A stretch of 64,000 bases of DNA from Paulownia fortunei. Its lineage: Eukaryota; Streptophyta; Magnoliopsida; Lamiales; Paulowniaceae. Under the pieces are notes generated by a model that worked only from the letters and a program-made list of their open reading frames with translations, had not been told where the DNA came from and ran no database searches. A program made the translations under genes and the position numbers. The DNA lies in the NCBI GenBank assembly GCA_019321725.1, contig CM033106.1, positions 27,578,118-27,642,117 on the forward strand, read 5' to 3'. Shown piece by piece: positions 27,331-39,106 of the stretch (position 1 is the first letter of the stretch; every line of letters begins with the position of its first letter).

Positions 27331-27604
27331 TTTAGCATTTGGGGATGGTTGTGCGTGACATATTGTTTGATTGACCAATATTATTTTTTGGTCATATTTG
27401 TAATTTTCAAGTTGTAACGATCACATTTGGAATGAAATGAATCTTTTTGTCATTGTGTTAAAAAAATGTTATTTCAACTATTGTTTTGTAACTGTACTTT
27501 TTGTTACATTGAAATAAGATTACATATTAAAAATTTGTTAATGGGATACAATTGATAACACTTTACATAAAAGTGAAATTCATTCATTGATACAATACAC
27601 AATA

Positions 27605-28050
27605 TTTTCAAAATTAGACCGAATCAGTTGGTTCAATCGGTCCAACTGAGAACCGGAGGTCGGTCCAGTCCAATTAGGCCAAAAAATCATTTGACCAGTT
27701 TGATCGGCCAAAATCGATCAACAACCGGTTAAACCGCCCAAAACTGGTTTGAGCGGTTTTTATTTATTTTTTATTTTTTATTTTTAATTTTTATAAAGGT
27801 TTAAATTTGATATTTTGTTATATTTATGTGATTTTTTGAATTTTGTGTTTTATTATATATTTTTATATAGTTATTTATTTATTTTTACATTTAAAATATA
27901 TTACATAACAATTAATCTATTATATTATCATTTTACATAATAAAATAAGAAAATATAATTAATTTTTATTAAATCGATCCGACCGATTGAACCGCTAATT
28001 ATAATAAGATCGATTTGATTATCGATCCGATTATGAAAACATTGACAATA
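27605..28050 (-). repeat. Nested dispersed repeat inside the MULE
   Basis: It begins with words such as AATCAGTTGGTTCAATCGG, CAACCGGTTAAACCGCC and TTTGAGCGGTTTTT, passes through an A/T-only core, and ends with ATCGATCCGACCGATTGAACC and GATCGATTTGATTATCGATC. Its reverse complement shares the flank and core structure of the repeat at 1855-2245. Ends are approximate. Confidence 0.5.
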
Positions 28051-29011
28051 CATACACATTACGTGAAAAATTGAATTATAGCCAAAATTCACATAACATT
28101 TGAAAATTGAAATTTGTCTATATAATAATTCCTACCTAAAACTATTACACTATGTTATAATCATTCCTACATAAAATAGTGTCATCATTTCAATCACTTA
28201 AAGAGGTACCTAATAGTCCAATATATAATCAATGCCACCAACAACCACTTATCTCTTGACCTTTTCCGTCTCAAATCATTTTCAAGCCTGTTAACTCATT
28301 TCAGTAGTTTCAGAATAATTTGTCGTGCACATTGAGGGATCAATCCATACAAAGTAAGTACAACATCCAACTTCTTTAATTACAAATTATTTCATATTCA
28401 ATATTAATTTCACAAATTTTAGATTTTTTTTTTAAAAAATTTACAAATACTTTCTGAAAACTAGAAAATGCTTCAGAATTATAAAATATTTTCCAAAATA
28501 TAAATTGGTCTTAGAAATTCAAAATTATATTTAAAAATTAAAAATTAATTTCACAAATTATAAATTATCTACAGTATTTTTCTAAAAATCCAGAACATTC
28601 AAAATCAAATTATATCCATGAAAAATTCATTTTTTACTCAAAAATTAAGAGATTTAAGTGAAACATCCATGAATTTTTCTAGTAATTATTAGAAGATTTT
28701 AATAAATTAAAAACTGAAATGGAACTTGGGTTTCTGAAATTCCTCTTGGCCGAAAATTTTTCACAAGCAACATACCTCCTTCTTGAGTTGATGTTAATCT
28801 AATATGTCTTTTTGGTTGCATTTATTCCACAATGACATATCTCTTTCATGTTGAATTATGTAGTTTGCTTCCACATTTTTACTTCAAGAATAGAGCATAA
28901 GAATGAATTTTTTTTTTCTATAATTCTATTCAATTTTGCCTAAATAAAAGTTAGTGGGTAAGTGGGTAAGATGACAAGTTTGCCTAAAATATCTACTGGT
29001 CAAATACAGTT

Positions 29012-29196
29012 TTGCCCTTAAAATTCCCGTGTGCAAGACACGTGATAAGATTTGAGTAGAATATTCCACCAACGGTGAGTTTGAAGTGACAATATGTAAA
29101 ACTCATGGAGTTGAGATAATAAAATATAATAAAAAAATATTTAATTGACAATGTGTAAAAACACAAATAGTTATGATGGTAAAATGTAATTTCTCC
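29012..29196 (-). repeat. Right terminal inverted repeat of the MULE
   Basis: It is the inverted partner of 24043-24225. It contains a palindromic CACGTG at 29039-29044, which the left repeat does not share at the matching place (TACGTG there). It is followed at once by the right target duplication. Confidence 0.87.
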
Positions 29197-29205
29197 TTTA
29201 TTTAT
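29197..29205. repeat. Right 9-bp target-site duplication of the MULE
   Basis: TTTATTTAT directly after the right inverted repeat is identical to 24034-24042. Confidence 0.82.
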
Positions 29206-29353
29206 ATATTTTTAATTGCATTTTATTAATTCTTATTTTAACTCCTTGATATTAAGAAAATCAAATAAGTACCCTTTTTCCGCGAAACACACACATTCGC
29301 ATTCGCGGCCTCTCTCCTCTCTCTCTCTCTGTCGTACACGTACACAGAAACAG
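29206..29353 (+). promoter_or_regulatory. MCM9 proximal promoter and leader
   Basis: Only about 150 bp separate the end of the transposon duplication from the MCM9 ATG. A C/T-rich tract (CTCTCTCCTCTCTCTCTCTC, about 29310-29330) is typical of plant 5'UTRs. No convincing TATA box is seen. Either the leader starts in this short stretch or transcription begins within the right terminal repeat of the MULE. Confidence 0.5.
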
Positions 29354-32300
29354 ATGGTGGTGGTGATGGAGAATGACGGTAGGCGCGGCAAAGAAATGGC
29401 GGGATTCTTGATAAAGCATCACTTGGAACAACTCCAAAGTATTATCCTCTCCTCTGATCCTCGCCTTCACTATCCTCTCCATGTGGAGTAAGTTCACTCA
29501 CTCATTTGAAACTCACGCACTCCGTGTGTGTAATCAATTTCTTACATGTATATAAACAAATTGCTTCTGCTGATAGACCCACCCAATTGATCATTTTATT
29601 TTTTTGTTTTTTTGAAAAAGTTTTGCTGAGCTGATGGATGACAATCCACCGTTGGCACACCTCATTTTCTCACAGCCCACGGAATATTTACCGCTTTTCA
29701 ATGAATCTGCTATCTGGGCTCAGGTTTCTTTTCAGTTTAATTTCATGAATTCTACTCTTAGGTCTGTATATATTAGTCGAGATGTTGGTTCAGTATTTGG
29801 TCATCAATAATCACCAGGAGAAGGCTCTAAAAGCCATTTGTTCTGTTATTACTTATTTATGGGTAAAATCCTTCCATAAGGATGTGAAGCTCATGGTACG
29901 TTGTTGTTTGAACTGAATGTGTAGAAAGTGATATTTGAGGATTTCAAGAAAATGGAAAATGCTTGTGTGAAGGCCTATGTACATGTTCGGATTAATGTTT
30001 GCAGTTCTCCTCTCGAATGCCCTGGTTGGTCATTTGCTTGTGCTCCATTACATTTTTTATTCTTTTGAAATACCAGCTTTTCTTTGAAAATCTCTATCTC
30101 TGTATGTTTAAATTCATGAGTTTATTTTTGTTTTGGGAGTGGGTAGAAACTTTTCCGAGTATTGGACGTGTGAGAGTGAAGCACCGTGGGATTCTTCTCA
30201 CTCTCAAAGGCATAGTAATTAGGTCTGGAGCAGTCAAGATGATTGAAGGCGAGAAGATTTATGAGTGTCGAGTATGCAAACACAGGTCTGATTTGTGTGC
30301 TTTCCATATGCTTGGTTTCTTTTAGACTAATCGTTAAGCAAAGTAATTGTTGTCAATTGCAAGAAAGTTATTGATACTGTCCATGCAAAGAGTCTGTAGA
30401 TGAGATAGATTATGGCATACTTTCTTTAGGAATTTATATTTAGGAACTTGATTCTTAGAAGTTACTAGTTTTCTTACCTGTTCTATTGATAATAATCCAT
30501 GCATTCATGGTCTGTAGATCTGTTTATAACTGCAGATATTTTCCTCACTCCTTTCATGAATTTATACTGCACAATACTGTCTTGATCTTGTAAATGATCT
30601 GTGGCAATGTGGTTCATATATAGATTCAACTAAATCAAAATTTTCACATGTAGATTCAAAGTTTATCCAGAGGTGGAAACCAGGAACTCTGTATCCCGGC
30701 CGACATTTTGCCCTTCTCAGGTCTGTTCTAAAGTCCATCTGCTTAAATCTCATACATGCACTAGGATATAGAAAAACAGAGCCACACACATTTAGTCATT
30801 TCTCTGCAGCTGGAGAAGCACTTGGTTTATGCAAGGTTTCTTGTCCTTGATAAGAATCTTATGTTTGTGGTCAGCTGTTTTTCTAGCCGAAGAAAATTTG
30901 AAATTAAGATGTATATGTTGTCCGCTTGCTGTTTTTATTCTGAGCAATTCCTAGTAAGGGTGTAAATGACCATCTGAATACTTGTAAATGTTGATCTCTG
31001 CTTGGGCCCTTCTGGTTCTTGTTAGAACTTCAGCATAAGGCTTAACTTCTATCTTCCTACTATCGCAATACTATATTACAATTACTAAGTATGTAATATT
31101 TGAATAATCAAATATCACGGCCTTGCAAGCTTACTATTTCTGCACCTGAGCTTGCTAGATTGAGTATTAGAGCCAAGCTTGGAAAAGCCCAAGGAAGTTT
31201 GAGATTGGCTTTAGCCTAGCTTGAAAAGCTCGCGAACCAGTTCAGTTTGTGTCCTTAGAGTATGACTTTGCCAGCAAATTTGTTTTTGGTCTTCTGAATT
31301 GCTTGCTATATCATATAGGCTTGATCTTGTTCTGTGTAGAATTGTGAAAGCACGCGGTACCAGATAATAGAAGACAACAAGATATGTCATGATTATCAGG
31401 AAATTAAAATTCAAGAAAGCACACAGGTTTTAGGTGTTGGAGCTATCCCTCGTTCAATTCCTGTTATTCTGAAGGATGATCTTGTTGACATAGTTAAAGC
31501 TGGAGGTACAGATTGCGGCAAACTTTTACTTTAAAGTTTTATTTTACATAGGATATAAACCACGTTGCTAAATAAATCATCCTTCACATGTATGCTTCAT
31601 TGACAAACTCATTCACAGTCCTTCATTTTTATTTATAAACCCCAAACATTAATCCTCTTCAGGTGTACATTCTATAAGCTTGTGTAATTCATTTTTCTTA
31701 TTTTTCCTTTCAGATGATGTAATTGTTACTGGAGTTCTGACAGCTAAATGGTCCTCAGATATGAAGGATGTGCGCTGTGACCTTGATCCTGTATTAGTTG
31801 CTAATTATGTGAGGTAACGCATTTAGTTTGTCTTACTTCCTCCTATTTTGACTCTATTTTTTTGTGTAAGTTTTAACACGACTTCCACATTTGGGGAAAT
31901 CACAAAAAACTAAGCCCCAAGTCTTATCCTGTATGTTCTACGTGAAGGTCTTTACTGTGTTACTTGAACACTGTGGGCTTGCTTGCACTTCCCCTCACAG
32001 CCCCCATGGAATCTGGGGGGTTTTCTAAGGTTGGGTGGTATCCGCACATCTAGAAATGTTGGGGTGGCGGGTGTCTACTTTTTACCAAAAATAACAATAT
32101 TGTTCTATGAAGGTCCTCACTGTATTACTTGAACAAAGATAAATAATATCCGACACTGGATAATCACCTCTCAAATGACTTCACTAGAGCCAGTTATGGC
32201 ACTTATGGAACTTGAAGATAATACTTACCAAAATGCACCTCACCAGTTTAGTTGCATTCCAAAATTTATCTTTAGTGGGTTTAAAGAGGTAAGGGCCAAC

Positions 32301-35300
32301 AATGGGACACAAAGAAGTCGAATTGATACTTAAGACAGTATTTTTGGTATCATAATGTGAAAGGCTCAAACAATATCACATGTTGCAAATTGAGCAGTGT
32401 CATGAGCTTAAGCATTTTGAGACTTTTTAAGCTCAAATTGTAATAAGCATAGTGATTAGTCTTGGACTTTAAAAGCTGAAGTAATCTACTTAATTGCAAA
32501 ATAATAACTATTGCTTGTTCAAACTAAAATAGATTACTTCCAGAAGATCCTTAACAACTGCCAAATTCTCTGCTTCTACCTGTTTAGCTAAAACTATTTT
32601 TCTCTACCACTTTATGATCACACAAATGTTAAACATCATCATTTATTTTTATTTCTTCATCTTGCAGCGTTTCTTGGTTTTAAATAGTCGACGCGAAAGT
32701 AGTTTTGTTGAAATGCAGTAATTCATAACAGAATTACTCCAGTTGACGCCACTTTGCAAAATTAACAGAAAGGAACTGATGGCTTTTCTTGGTTTTAAAT
32801 AGTCGATGCGAAAGCAGTTTTGTTGAAATGCAGTAATTTATAACAGAATTACTCTAGTTGATGCCACTTTGCAAAATTAACAGAAAGGAACAGATGTGTT
32901 TAATCTTGACCTTGATGGGTAGAGAAGTGCACCTATTGGAAGTTCAAATCCACAACTTGGAGTTGTAAGTACTTGTAGTGGTCTAAGTAATGACTGTTAA
33001 ACTGTAAACCATGAACCGGAAATTGACATGTGAAGACAAGTGGGTTCATATTCATGTGTCCAACAATCCATTATCATGTATTGAGATAATGTATTCTTTT
33101 TTCTCTTTATCATAAAAATCTTGAAAAAATTATCATTATCTCCTGGACCTGTTTTTCTTTTTTCTTTTCCAAAACATTCCAGCTCGAGGTGATACGACAT
33201 GATATTTTGTCCAACCTTATCTTTTTAAAGGTCATAAGTTATTCACTTTACCTTATCAAATGGATCTTTCTCTCAATTCTTTAACTATTTCTACTTTAAT
33301 TATCCTTTTTTAGGAGAATGAACGAGTTAAAGTCAGATATCGATATTCGTGATGACATTATTATGAAATTCAAACAGTTCTGGTCAGATTTCAAAGATAC
33401 CCCATTGAAAGGTGGAAGATGCTCATAGTCGTAATATATCATATGCACTACTTGACTTTTGGTTGTGATATATCTTTTACTAAATGTTTTAGGTAGAAAT
33501 GCCATTCTTCGAGGTATCTGCCCACAGGTTTTTGGACTCTTCACTGTCAAGCTTGCAGGTAATGAAACTTTGCATTTGTCCTTTCAGTGATTGGTTAAGT
33601 TTTTCAATCTTAAGATGAAAATTAGCTGTTTCAAGTGCTTAATAATTTATAATGACTTGACAGTATATGGTTTGATCTATTAACTAAGAATTCATCCAGT
33701 GCTGATGTTTCTGTTTGTTTTAGTTGCGCTAACACTTATTGGAGGTGTTCAACATGTTGATGCTTCTGGAACAAAGATCCGAGGAGAATCTCATTTGCTT
33801 TTGGTTGGTGATCCTGGTAAAGTATAGAATTCTGTACTTAGATGTTAGCTTCTATGTAATCATTCCACTTGATCTGTGATTTCATGTTCAAACTTCTGGA
33901 TCCCATTGCACTCTGATTTTTCTAGAATTTTGCTTTGATGTTCCTTGGATAAGGTTAATAGTCTGGACTTTCAGAGATGTCTAACATATTTGATTCGACT
34001 AGGCACTGGAAAGTCTCAGTTCTTGAAGTTTGCTGCTAAATTGAGCAATAGATCTGTAATTACTACTGGGTTAGGGAGCACTAGTGCTGGACTGACTGTC
34101 ACTGCAGTCAAGGATGGAGGTATTGCTAATATGTATAGCTGTAAAAGTTTTCTTGGAGCTTCATTTTGTATCTGTCTGCGATCAAATGCTGACTTTTTTG
34201 AGAATATCAATTTATTTAAAAAAAAAATTCCATTGCACCTTTATGTTAAATCATATTAAAAAATTATTGTCAGGTGAGTGGGTGCTGGAAGCTGGAGCCC
34301 TAGTATTGGCAGATGGCGGTCTTTGTTGTATAGATGAGTTTGATAGGTACAACCTACAAACTCAGCTTTCCCTTCCTTTTGATCTGGCATAAGTGATTTC
34401 AAATAATCTGCTTGGGAGGATATAGAAATTTATAATATTGGTGTTTTGCCCACATGGAATAAACAACTTCTTTGAATACAGCATCCTTTTCCTGAAGACA
34501 TGGGTTTATAAAGTTCAATGGCATTTTTACTCTTAGATTCTCCATTGTCATCTCTGCGTGAAGGTCATTCATCTGATGTATATTGTAAGGTTGGAGGTTT
34601 TGTATCATAATGCTACATCTCATTTAGTTATGTCATCTTCGATCATTGCATATAATCCTGAAACAAAGAAAGTGAAAGTTAGCCCAATAAATTTCTCATC
34701 TCAAATTTTGTTTTTACTGTCATTTTTTTGAAAGAAAATCATATTCCTATTCACACTCAGCGAAAATACCTAACTGCTTTTCTCTTTCATGAGGTTCATT
34801 TGATTGATATTTATAGGCTACATTTTGCTAATTGTGCTTTTGGCCTGCAATAATTGTATGTCAGAGGTACAAATACTAACATTTTTTTCTGATAGCATGA
34901 GGGAACATGATAGGGCAACTATTCATGAAGCTATGGAGCAGCAAACCATAAGTGTAGCCAAGGTATATAACTCTGCAGGTTTTTGCAAAGTATTCTCTGG
35001 TAATTTCTGGTGGAGTGGTTTCCCATCTTAGTTTTATATTAAAAGGTTTATCATTTCTGTGTTATGGTTGATTTATATATTGTTGTGTGATGTCTGACAT
35101 GCAACCTTCATGACCACAAAGTTTTGTAATTACTATTACATTGTTTTTCTTCTAAAATCATTTTCTTTTATGACTGCTATTGACAAAATCACTCTCCTGG
35201 CACTGAATATTTTTATATTTGTGTTTGTCTTGGAGAGAAAAGATTTTAACTTTCCCTAGTTTTATCTAGTCATATCTTAAGCCATTGAAAACACTGACTG

Positions 35301-37589
35301 TAGTTGTATGACCATTCAAATGTTGTGAGATCTTCAGGCTGGTCTTGTAACAACTCTCAGCACAAGAACAATTGTTTTTGGTGCAACAAATCCAAAGGGA
35401 CAGTATGACCCAGATCAACGTATCCTTCTTTGAATAGAAATTGATAGTTTATATGCGAGTTAGAGAATAATCTTTGTTTAAAGCATTAGCACTCCTTTTT
35501 GATGCATAAGATAAGGTGGAGGGTTTCTGCGCCCCAATCATTCTATTTTTGTTTGTGGAGTTTTTTAAAAAGCTTCTTTAATTTGAATTCAAAGATCAAT
35601 AGCTGTGACTGAGTTCTATCCTTTGAGTTATATGTCTTCATTCCTTAATGCATACTAGCTCTGTCTGTCAATACCACACTTTCTGGGCCCTTACTAAGCA
35701 GATTTGATATAGTTCTCGTCCTCTTAGACACAAAGAATCCACAGTGGGATGCAGTTGTTTCATCGCACATTCTTTATGAGGTAATAATTGCAAGAGTAAT
35801 GTTTATGGCATTTCCATTGGGTCATGAAGCAATTAATTGACTATTCTGAATTGTGTGTGTCTTCCTTGAACTTTATTTGCAGGAAGAACGGTGCAAAGGA
35901 AACCATGATGAAAATTTAACTGACATTTGGTCACTTACCATGCTTAGAAGGTAAGATAAGTTAGGTAGCACTTAATGTTTCAGGCTAAAATTGATATAAA
36001 CTCTGTTAATCTGCTTTTCAATGGTTAGGATATTGTACTTTCATCCAAAGCAATGAAAGATTACTGTGTTTTTTTACATCTTAAGTGCATTTCTTAACAT
36101 GTTGATTTGTACCTTGCCATTCATGGTATTATATCACCAGTGTTACTTATATCTCTTTTTTTTTCCTTAGGTGTTCAAAACTAATTTTCTTTTGTTGATT
36201 ATTCATATTCTCAACATAATATATGATGTGGTATTTGAGTAAAGTTTTCATACAATTGCCACCCCACTCATGAAAATAAATGCTCTTACATGTGAACCAA
36301 AAGTATGTTTCATCTTTCATGTCACATTGCAGATGTGTTAAAAATAACAACCCCTTCAGTGCAGTAGTTTTTTATATATTTGTAACTTCTAGAAGAGAAA
36401 CTAATGACATGATAACAGAGCCACTTCACTAGCAGGTACATTCATTTTGTGAAAGGATATTTCAGACCAGTCCTTACAAAGGAGGCTGAAAAGGTTATAT
36501 CAAGCTATTATCAACTCCAAAGAAGATCTGCCACTCAGAATGCAGGTTTTTCATATAAAACCGCATAGGTTATTTTATAGCATTATTATTCTCTTTTTTA
36601 AATTATTTGTCTAACTGAAATAGTATCACAGCAAGGACAACAGTTCGCATGCTGGAAAGTTTGATACGCCTTGCTCAAGGTGCAATACTTGATATTCTCT
36701 CAGTTTCCGATCTCTTGTTTTTATTCCTCAAACTTGTCAATGTGGTGTAGCACACGCAAGGCTGATGTTCAGAAATGAGGTCACTCGGTTGGATGCAATC
36801 GCTGCCATATTATGTATTGAATCATCGATGACTACCTCAGCAATAGTGGACAGTGTTGGCAATGCATTGCACTCCAATTTCACGGACAACCCTGATCAAG
36901 AATGTATCCTTCACATCTTTCTGTACTTCCAAATGCTTACAGAAAATCCCTGAACAAACTGCAATGCTGCAATGATTTGTAAGTGCCAAAATGCAAATGT
37001 GGAATATTCTAAATTATTATTAAGCTTTGGGGTTTTTTCACACTTGCGCACTCGAACAGGAATTATTTCTATATGAAAATAATGTTCATACTAGTCAATA
37101 GAGCACCGCAGGATCTATTCCGTCTTTGTTGGCAATATATACAGGAAGCGTGTCTACATCAGTACACATGCTGATTCATTGATGAATACTGAATAGATGC
37201 TTCTACAAGTCATCATAAACTTTCAAGGATAGTGATATCAGTTTTAATGGTGGAGTCACTATTAATTCTGAGGATGCCTCATTTACTGTTTGACTGGTTT
37301 AGGCGCTTTACTAATTTGGAATGAGGTAAACAGGGTCTGTGCCTACTATCTAGAATCATGCTTTTATACAGCAAAATTATGACTATGGATGTAATTGAAT
37401 ATTGAAAAGCAATTCGTGTTTAGTACTAGAGTTACATCTTGATATTTTACTAATAATTTCATTTGCTTGCAAGTCTTGTTTTGTTTATCCCTGACTGAAA
37501 GTGCTATAGATGCCAAGCAAGAAAGGCTGATCCTTGAGAAACTGAGCTGCATTAATGGTTTTCCCGAGATAAATATTGCTGAAGGGTGA
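29354..37589 (+). CDS. MCM9: MCM9 DNA helicase (minichromosome maintenance 9), 20 exons
   Basis: Coding exons: 29354-29487, 29621-29723, 29925-30024, 30147-30285, 30654-30720, 31340-31505, 31714-31813, 33314-33411, 33493-33558, 33724-33816, 34003-34119, 34274-34346, 34896-34962, 35338-35419, 35659-35780, 35883-35950, 36436-36545, 36632-36679, 36751-36903, 37510-37589; about 661 residues. MCM9 acts with MCM8 in homologous recombination repair and meiosis. Seen in order: N-terminal OB/zinc region (CRVC at about 153-156, later FCPSQ and NCES cysteines), YQEIKIQE, Walker A GDPGTGKSQF (about 353-362), Walker B LCCIDEFD (about 411-418), [11 protein letters not shown], arginine finger LLSRFD (about 480-485), and a winged-helix-like end ([18 protein letters not shown]). 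The length matches plant MCM9, which lacks the long vertebrate C-terminal tail. A second possible start is 29366. The donor of exon 5 could instead be at 30732, adding VCSK. All catalytic motifs are intact. Confidence 0.95.
32671..32896. repeat. 115-bp tandem duplication in MCM9 intron 8 (31814-33313)
   Basis: Two copies, 32671-32785 and 32786 to about 32896, share TTCTTGGTTTTAAATAGTCG through AATTAACAGAAAGGAAC. The differences are nearly all C/T transitions, for example GACGCG/GATGCG, AATTCATAAC/AATTTATAAC and CTCCAGTTGACGCC/CTCTAGTTGATGCC. Confidence 0.93.
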
Positions 37590-39106
37590 AGTGATATAGG
37601 AAACTCAAGCTTACTGACTTGCTGTACAGACTTGTTTTCCTGTATTTAAGAACTTATCTCCCCCCATCTGCAACCCCACTCTGCAGTGTCTGGCTCACAG
37701 ATGGATTGGTTTCACAATTTTGATTACCATAACTTAGCAAATGTAAACTATTGGTCTATATATGTTCTTCAAGTATTGTCCATCTTTGATTTCTAAAGTT
37801 GATTAATATGATTCTCAAAGTCCCAGAGTTATGCGTACTGTATCTGTATCCTCGAAAATCTCTCATACTGTACTCTCCCTAGCGGAACCTTTAGGAAAAA
37901 GAGAGATCAGAAATTCTAGAAGGTCAAGCATGTCTGCTTAGAATTGATTTGGCTATTCAAATATGCATCAACTTGTTTCCATGCTGATAGAAAGTGGCCA
38001 GAGCAGGTTCTTGGACTGTAGTCTGCGTTGCGTCCTACCCTGAATTGCCCCCTCCTGCCTGGTTTGATCTTCAGCACCATCCTGCCTGGTATGATCTTCA
38101 GCACCATCGAGTCGTGAGAAAACTGGGGATCCATTTTCAAAACTATGTATATATGACTTTCCATATAGGCTACTTCAAATTGTTTATGCTTAGTTGTGGC
38201 TCTCCAGTCCTTGTATATTTAAATGATGATCAATTGTTAAATATTCTCTCTTCACTTAGCATCCTTTAATCATTTTTAGCATTCTCTTGCCATTTCCAAT
38301 CGGCCATTTTACAGCGTTTTCAAATTGAATCTCGTATATCTCTTCAATCGGGTGAGTTCGCTGCCTCACCTTGAGATTGTGTTATAAGCTTCCATATAAC
38401 AAAGAATGATCTTTGCAATGGTCTTCTTTCTCACCTACATCTATGAACTATTGGTTTGGAGTATTCGATCTTGAAAGCAGAAAACATAGCACTATATAAT
38501 AAGGAGCAAAAAGGTTATATAATATCAGTTGAGACTTCATGAGTTTTGTCAATGAAATTGATAAATGACAGTGCAAAGTTTAAGCCGAAAAGTTCAACGA
38601 GTCATTCTCATGAATGCATCATAAAAATTCCTTTAAAAATTAGTTGACCCTCTCGCCATTCATGTATACAATTCCCCTTGGGCTTTAACATCCATTTAAA
38701 AATTTATATGCAAATTATTCGTGTTAGCAAATTACATATATTAGTTTGTTAAATTAAGGGGATGATAGGAGCATGCATATTTGAAGTTTTAAGTGTTTCG
38801 ATATATGTGCATCTTAATTTATTTATTTTTTCAAATATTAAATGAATAAAAATAAAAATAAGAATCACCTATCATTATAGTTAAGATAGAAATAAAAAAA
38901 AAAGAAAAAAGAAAATCCAAGTTGTTGCATGTCCACCTCATCATCATATGAAATCAAACAAAAAACGCACAAAACGTTGCTCCTCTTCGCTCTGTGGTGG
39001 TGTGGCCTTTGTGATTTCCGCCCCTCCTCTTCTCCAAAAGCTCACACACACTACACACACTAACTCTACACTTGATCTGAATTCTCGTTCTCTCTACGCT
39101 CCAATC
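37590..39106. other. MCM9 3' flank and DiT2 upstream region
   Basis: The first few hundred bases should be the MCM9 3'UTR. A GC-richer patch near 37990-38120 includes a 27-bp tandem repeat, annotated separately. From about 38600 the sequence is AT-rich with poly-A tracts near 38890-38915. The last 130 bases before 39107 become C-rich and contain CACACACACTACACACACT, probably DiT2 leader. No TATA box could be chosen with confidence. Confidence 0.5.
38054..38107. repeat. 27-bp tandem repeat, two copies
   Basis: CCTGCCTGGTTTGATCTTCA at 38054 and CCTGCCTGGTATGATCTTCA at 38081 are each followed by GCACCAT, differing by one base. In one forward frame it encodes PAWFDLQHH/PAWYDLQHH, but that open frame (37994-38269) has no other support. 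Confidence 0.9.

Larger units (their letters stand above)
24043..29196 (+). mobile_element. Mutator-like DNA transposon (MULE), complete but decayed, with long TIRs
   Basis: The element spans 5154 bp. Its ends are inverted repeats about 185 bp long: the left begins GGGAAAATTACACTTTGCCA and the reverse complement of the right begins GGAGAAATTACATTTTACCA. The similarity runs to a shared GGGAATTTTAA(A/G)GGCAA block, at roughly 70-75% identity by eye. It is flanked by an exact 9-bp direct repeat, TTTATTTAT, at 24034-24042 and 29197-29205; a 9-bp target duplication is the hallmark of the Mutator superfamily. Inside, on the plus strand, is a broken MuDR-type transposase, then tandem subrepeats and a nested dispersed repeat. 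The right end lies about 160 bp upstream of the MCM9 start codon. Divergence between the TIRs and the broken transposase indicate an old insertion, unlikely to move by itself. Confidence 0.92.

Noticed and set aside
30810..30836. Possible extra MCM9 exon after an acceptor-like CTCTGCAG (LEKHLVYA)
   Set aside because: Its 26-nt length would break frame before the NCES exon and it matches nothing in MCM9.
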